Below the pieces are notes generated by a model. It did not search any database. It was not told the DNA's origin and worked only from the letters and a program-made list of their open reading frames with translations. Shown piece after piece: positions 61,765 through 64,000 of a DNA stretch of 64,000 nt. Location of the stretch: NCBI RefSeq assembly GCF_047634355.1, contig NZ_JBLIAL010000001.1, one strand, 5' to 3'. The translations under genes were made by a program, and so were the position numbers. Positions within the stretch are counted from its first letter, which is position 1; each line of letters begins with the position of its first letter. The stretch comes from Porticoccus sp002341315 (GTDB lineage: Bacteria; Pseudomonadota; Gammaproteobacteria; Pseudomonadales; Porticoccaceae).

Positions 61765-61863
61765 ACGTCAGTGCTGATGGACATTGGCGCGGCACGAACA
61801 GCGCCCAAACCAACGGCTTCCTGCTAGACTGTAGCCCGACGAAAACGAAAAACCTGAGGTACT

Positions 61864-62352
61864 GTGGCAAGGATCATTCTGTTGCTGGCGGTGGGCCTGG
61901 TGGGCTACCTGCTCTGGCAGCAATATCAACGACAACCCCCCGAACTACGCCGCAAAGCACTACTCCGTGGTGGTTTTTATTCTCTGTTGGGAATCATCCT
62001 GTTGCTGGTCGTGACCGGTCGGGCGCACTGGCTGCTGGCAGCGGCCACCGCCGCCCTGCCGCTGCTCAAGCTGTTGTTCGGATTAGCCCTGAGGGCATGG
62101 CCCTTTCTACAGACTCTGCGCAGGAAAAACCAACCGCCGCCACAGCAGCAGGCGGGCGCTGGTAGCAGCGGCGAACTCAGCCAACAGGAAGCTTTCCAGC
62201 TACTCGGCCTGCAACCGGGGGCCAGCCGCCAGGCCATCATCGATGCCCACAAACGACTGATCCAGAAACTGCACCCGGACCGCGGCGGCAATGACTATCT
62301 GGCCTCGAAACTGAATGCCGCCCGGGATCTGCTACTGAAACTGCACAGCTAG
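61864..62352 (+). CDS. Membrane-anchored J-domain protein
   Basis: The 162-residue protein starts at a GTG. The N-terminus is hydrophobic (segments at about 3-18, 38-55 and 57-80). After a Gln/Pro linker, a C-terminal J-domain-like helix-turn-helix follows with the HPD motif in KLHPDRGGND near residue 138. It resembles DjlC/TIM14-type membrane J-proteins that recruit DnaK to the membrane. The partner is unknown. Its stop overlaps the stop of cmoM by four bases. Confidence 0.82.
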   Translation: MARIILLLAVGLVGYLLWQQYQRQPPELRRKALLRGGFYSLLGIILLLVVTGRAHWLLAAATAALPLLKLLFGLALRAWPFLQTLRRKNQPPPQQQAGAGSSGELSQQEAFQLLGLQPGASRQAIIDAHKRLIQKLHPDRGGNDYLASKLNAARDLLLKLHS

Positions 62353-63125
62353 GGCCCATGGGCCAGCAACAAATGAATATAGCGCCCCAACCACCGGTAG
62401 GGATCCCGTCGGGAGTAGGCCAACTCCATCTCGATCACTGCTTCGGCAACGGTATTACCACCGCGGGGGTTCATCACATAATCGTGAAAGACCCGCACAC
62501 CGGTAGCTGCCATCTCCACCAGACCGGCATCATCCACCCACTGTCTGACCTGTTCGGGATAAAGTGAATTCACCGGTGTGAGACTGCCTGTATCCGGGAC
62601 AAACCTGTCCCTTTTCAGCAGGTTGAAATTGCCTCGCAGCAAATTGCGATATTCAAAGGAATGCCGATTGTAGTAGGTAAAGGACAGGCACCCCTCCGGG
62701 GCCAGGAAGCTTTTCAACTGCGGCAGCAATAATTCCGGCCGGGCCAGCCACTCCACCACCGCGTGGCACAATACCAGATCGAATCGGCCCGGTTGCTGTT
62801 CCGCCAGTTCCTGAAACGGGCAGTGGTACCAGGTGATCTGTTCGTAGACTCCGGCCTGCCGGGCAGCCGTCTGTGCCACGGCCAGCATCTCTGCGGACAC
62901 ATCATTGACGACCACCTGGTGACCCAGACCGGCCAGACGAATGGCCAGCTGGCCGAGACCGGCACCAACATCCAGCACCGTTAACGGCTCGGCACCATGA
63001 ATCTGCGGCAGATACTGTTGCAGATCCCGCCACAGTACCGCCAGACGAATATCACCCTTCAAGCCCCCGTAGACCTTGCGTTGAAAGCGCTCGGCGAGGT
63101 CGTCAAAATTTCTGTCCTGATTCAT
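62349..63125 (-). CDS. cmoM: tRNA 5-carboxymethoxyuridine methyltransferase CmoM (SmtA-like)
   Basis: The 258-residue SAM methyltransferase has LTVLDVGAGLGQLAIRLAG near residue 48, VVVNDVSAEML and LVLCHAVVEWLARPE, with a C-terminal YRWLGRYIHLL tail and NRHSFEYRNLLRGNF that match CmoM/SmtA. CmoM methylates cmo5U34 to mcmo5U in wobble position tRNAs. The gene is convergent with the J-domain gene with a 4-bp overlap. Confidence 0.87.
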   Translation of the reverse strand: MNQDRNFDDLAERFQRKVYGGLKGDIRLAVLWRDLQQYLPQIHGAEPLTVLDVGAGLGQLAIRLAGLGHQVVVNDVSAEMLAVAQTAARQAGVYEQITWYHCPFQELAEQQPGRFDLVLCHAVVEWLARPELLLPQLKSFLAPEGCLSFTYYNRHSFEYRNLLRGNFNLLKRDRFVPDTGSLTPVNSLYPEQVRQWVDDAGLVEMAATGVRVFHDYVMNPRGGNTVAEAVIEMELAYSRRDPYRWLGRYIHLLLAHGP

Positions 63126-63294
63126 AGCCCGCCATTATCCGGCAAAACCGATCTACTGTACTGCTGTAATCTGAAATATTTAGGCACTGATGCTTGCCAC
63201 CTAAGCATAACGCGACCAAGCCTCCCGCGCCGTCCCAGAGGCATTCACCACAGAGGCAAAACCGTATCTCGAAAATTAACGGGGATCTGTCAGC

Positions 63295-64000
63295 TCAAAG
63301 GTCTTTATCGGTGACGGCACCCTCAGAAGCCGAGGAGACAGTTTTGGCATATTTTGCTAAAAGTCCGCGGGTATAACGAGGCGGAACAGGTAGCCATGCG
63401 CTGCGCCTTTTTTGAATCTCCGCATCGTTCAGGTGAAGCTTTATTTCAGCATTTTCCGCATCAATAGTAATCTCATCACCATTTTCAATTAAGGCAATAG
63501 GACCGCCATCAAAAGCTTCCGGGGTTATGTGGCCCACCACAAAACCGTGGCTTCCACCTGAGAAGCGGCCATCGGTTATCAGGGCTACGTCATTACCAAG
63601 GCCCTTGCCGATAACGGCTGAAGTCGGACTCAGCATTTCCCGCATTCCTGGGCCTCCTTTAGGGCCTTCATAACGGATAACAATGACATCACCTTTAATC
63701 ACGCTACCATTCAAAATTTGCTCTTGTGCCTCTTCTTCAGAATGGAAAACCTTGGCTCTGCCAGTAAAGCGTAATCCCTCTTTGCCGGTAATTTTAGCAA
63801 CAGCACCTTCAGGTGCTAAATTCCCTTTGAGAATTACAAGATGGCTGTCTTTTTTTATGGGCTGTTCAAATGAACGGATGATGTTCTGCTCGGCAGGATA
63901 AGGCGCCACATCGGCAAGATTTTCAGCCAGAGTTTTGCCGGTCACTGTCAGACAATTGCCATGCAGCAGCCCCCTCTCCAGCAGACTTTTCATCAGTGGT
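63295..64000 (-). CDS. ilvD: Dihydroxy-acid dehydratase, C-terminal part (window edge)
   Basis: The minus-strand frame enters from the right edge and ends at 63295, covering about 235 residues of the C-terminal part. It has YEGPKGGPGMREMLSPTSAV, ALITDGRFSGGSHGFVVGH and PEAFDGGPIALIENGDEI, the closing motifs of IlvD. It makes 2-ketoacids for branched-chain amino acid synthesis with an iron-sulfur cluster. IlvD is favoured over the related Edd because of the GGSHGFVVGHI stretch. Confidence 0.92.
   Translation of the reverse strand, partial: PLMKSLLERGLLHGNCLTVTGKTLAENLADVAPYPAEQNIIRSFEQPIKKDSHLVILKGNLAPEGAVAKITGKEGLRFTGRAKVFHSEEEAQEQILNGSVIKGDVIVIRYEGPKGGPGMREMLSPTSAVIGKGLGNDVALITDGRFSGGSHGFVVGHITPEAFDGGPIALIENGDEITIDAENAEIKLHLNDAEIQKRRSAWLPVPPRYTRGLLAKYAKTVSSASEGAVTDKDL

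Overview
The window looks like the chromosome of a Gammaproteobacterium, probably free-living or marine and able to store PHA. This rests on gene order and gene content, because no rRNA or taxonomic marker search was possible. Supporting signs are the block tig-clpP-clpX-lon-hupB-ppiD, a fadBA pair, lpxH, acnB, miaE, trhP and cmoM, an intracellular PHA depolymerase, and secreted proteins with PEP-CTERM-type C-termini.

Layout. (1) 0-8.6 kb: protein-quality-control block on the minus strand (partial ppiD, hupB, lon, clpX, clpP, tig), preceded by tRNA-Leu(UAG). (2) 8.7-17.3 kb: a phosphomannose-isomerase-like protein, a small lipoprotein, fadA-fadB, a methyltransferase and tex. (3) 17.3-24.3 kb: three cyclic-di-GMP phosphodiesterase-type proteins (degenerate GGDEF-EAL, PAS-HD-GYP, stand-alone EAL), a small gene behind a promoter with a Fur-like box, two diverged cysteine-motif paralogues, and tRNA-His/Arg/Pro. 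A 47-bp degenerate copy of the tRNA-His 3' end and terminator lies 2.9 kb away and may mark an old island. (4) 24.4-30.8 kb: folD, a GDPD plus short GlpD pair facing a glycerol-kinase-like gene, an EamA transporter and mtfA. (5) 30.9-36.8 kb: accessory region with three PEP-CTERM-like secreted proteins, two of them behind good sigma-54 (-24/-12) promoter matches, a frameshifted Phd-type antitoxin and an IS3-family remnant. (6) 36.8-41.7 kb: an integron cassette array without an integrase (CALIN). It has eight genes on the minus strand in seven cassettes, six complete attC-like sites and partial sites at both ends. The genes encode a DUF2726 protein, a HEPN-like protein, a BrnT/BrnA pair, membrane and lipoproteins of unknown role, and a VOC protein. 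(7) 41.9-64 kb: core genes again. These are a radical SAM protein, a MITE-like element that supplies the cysS stop codon, cysS, glnS, an EamA transporter, ppiB and lpxH, a MacA/MacB-like exporter with two different permeases, a PyrD-PyrK fusion, miaE, a GST, acnB, a PHA depolymerase, trhP, a J-domain protein, cmoM and the 3' part of ilvD.

Functional links. tig/ClpXP/Lon/PpiD form a folding and proteolysis module. GDPD makes glycerol-3-phosphate for the GlpD-like enzyme. trhP and cmoM act at the start and end of the same wobble-uridine (cmo5U) pathway, with miaE nearby. The most unusual parts are the CALIN, the PEP-CTERM genes with sigma-54 promoters, the PyrD-PyrK fusion, the Fur-box small gene and the tRNA-His-bounded segment. 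All statements come from reading the sequence by eye. No database search was run.
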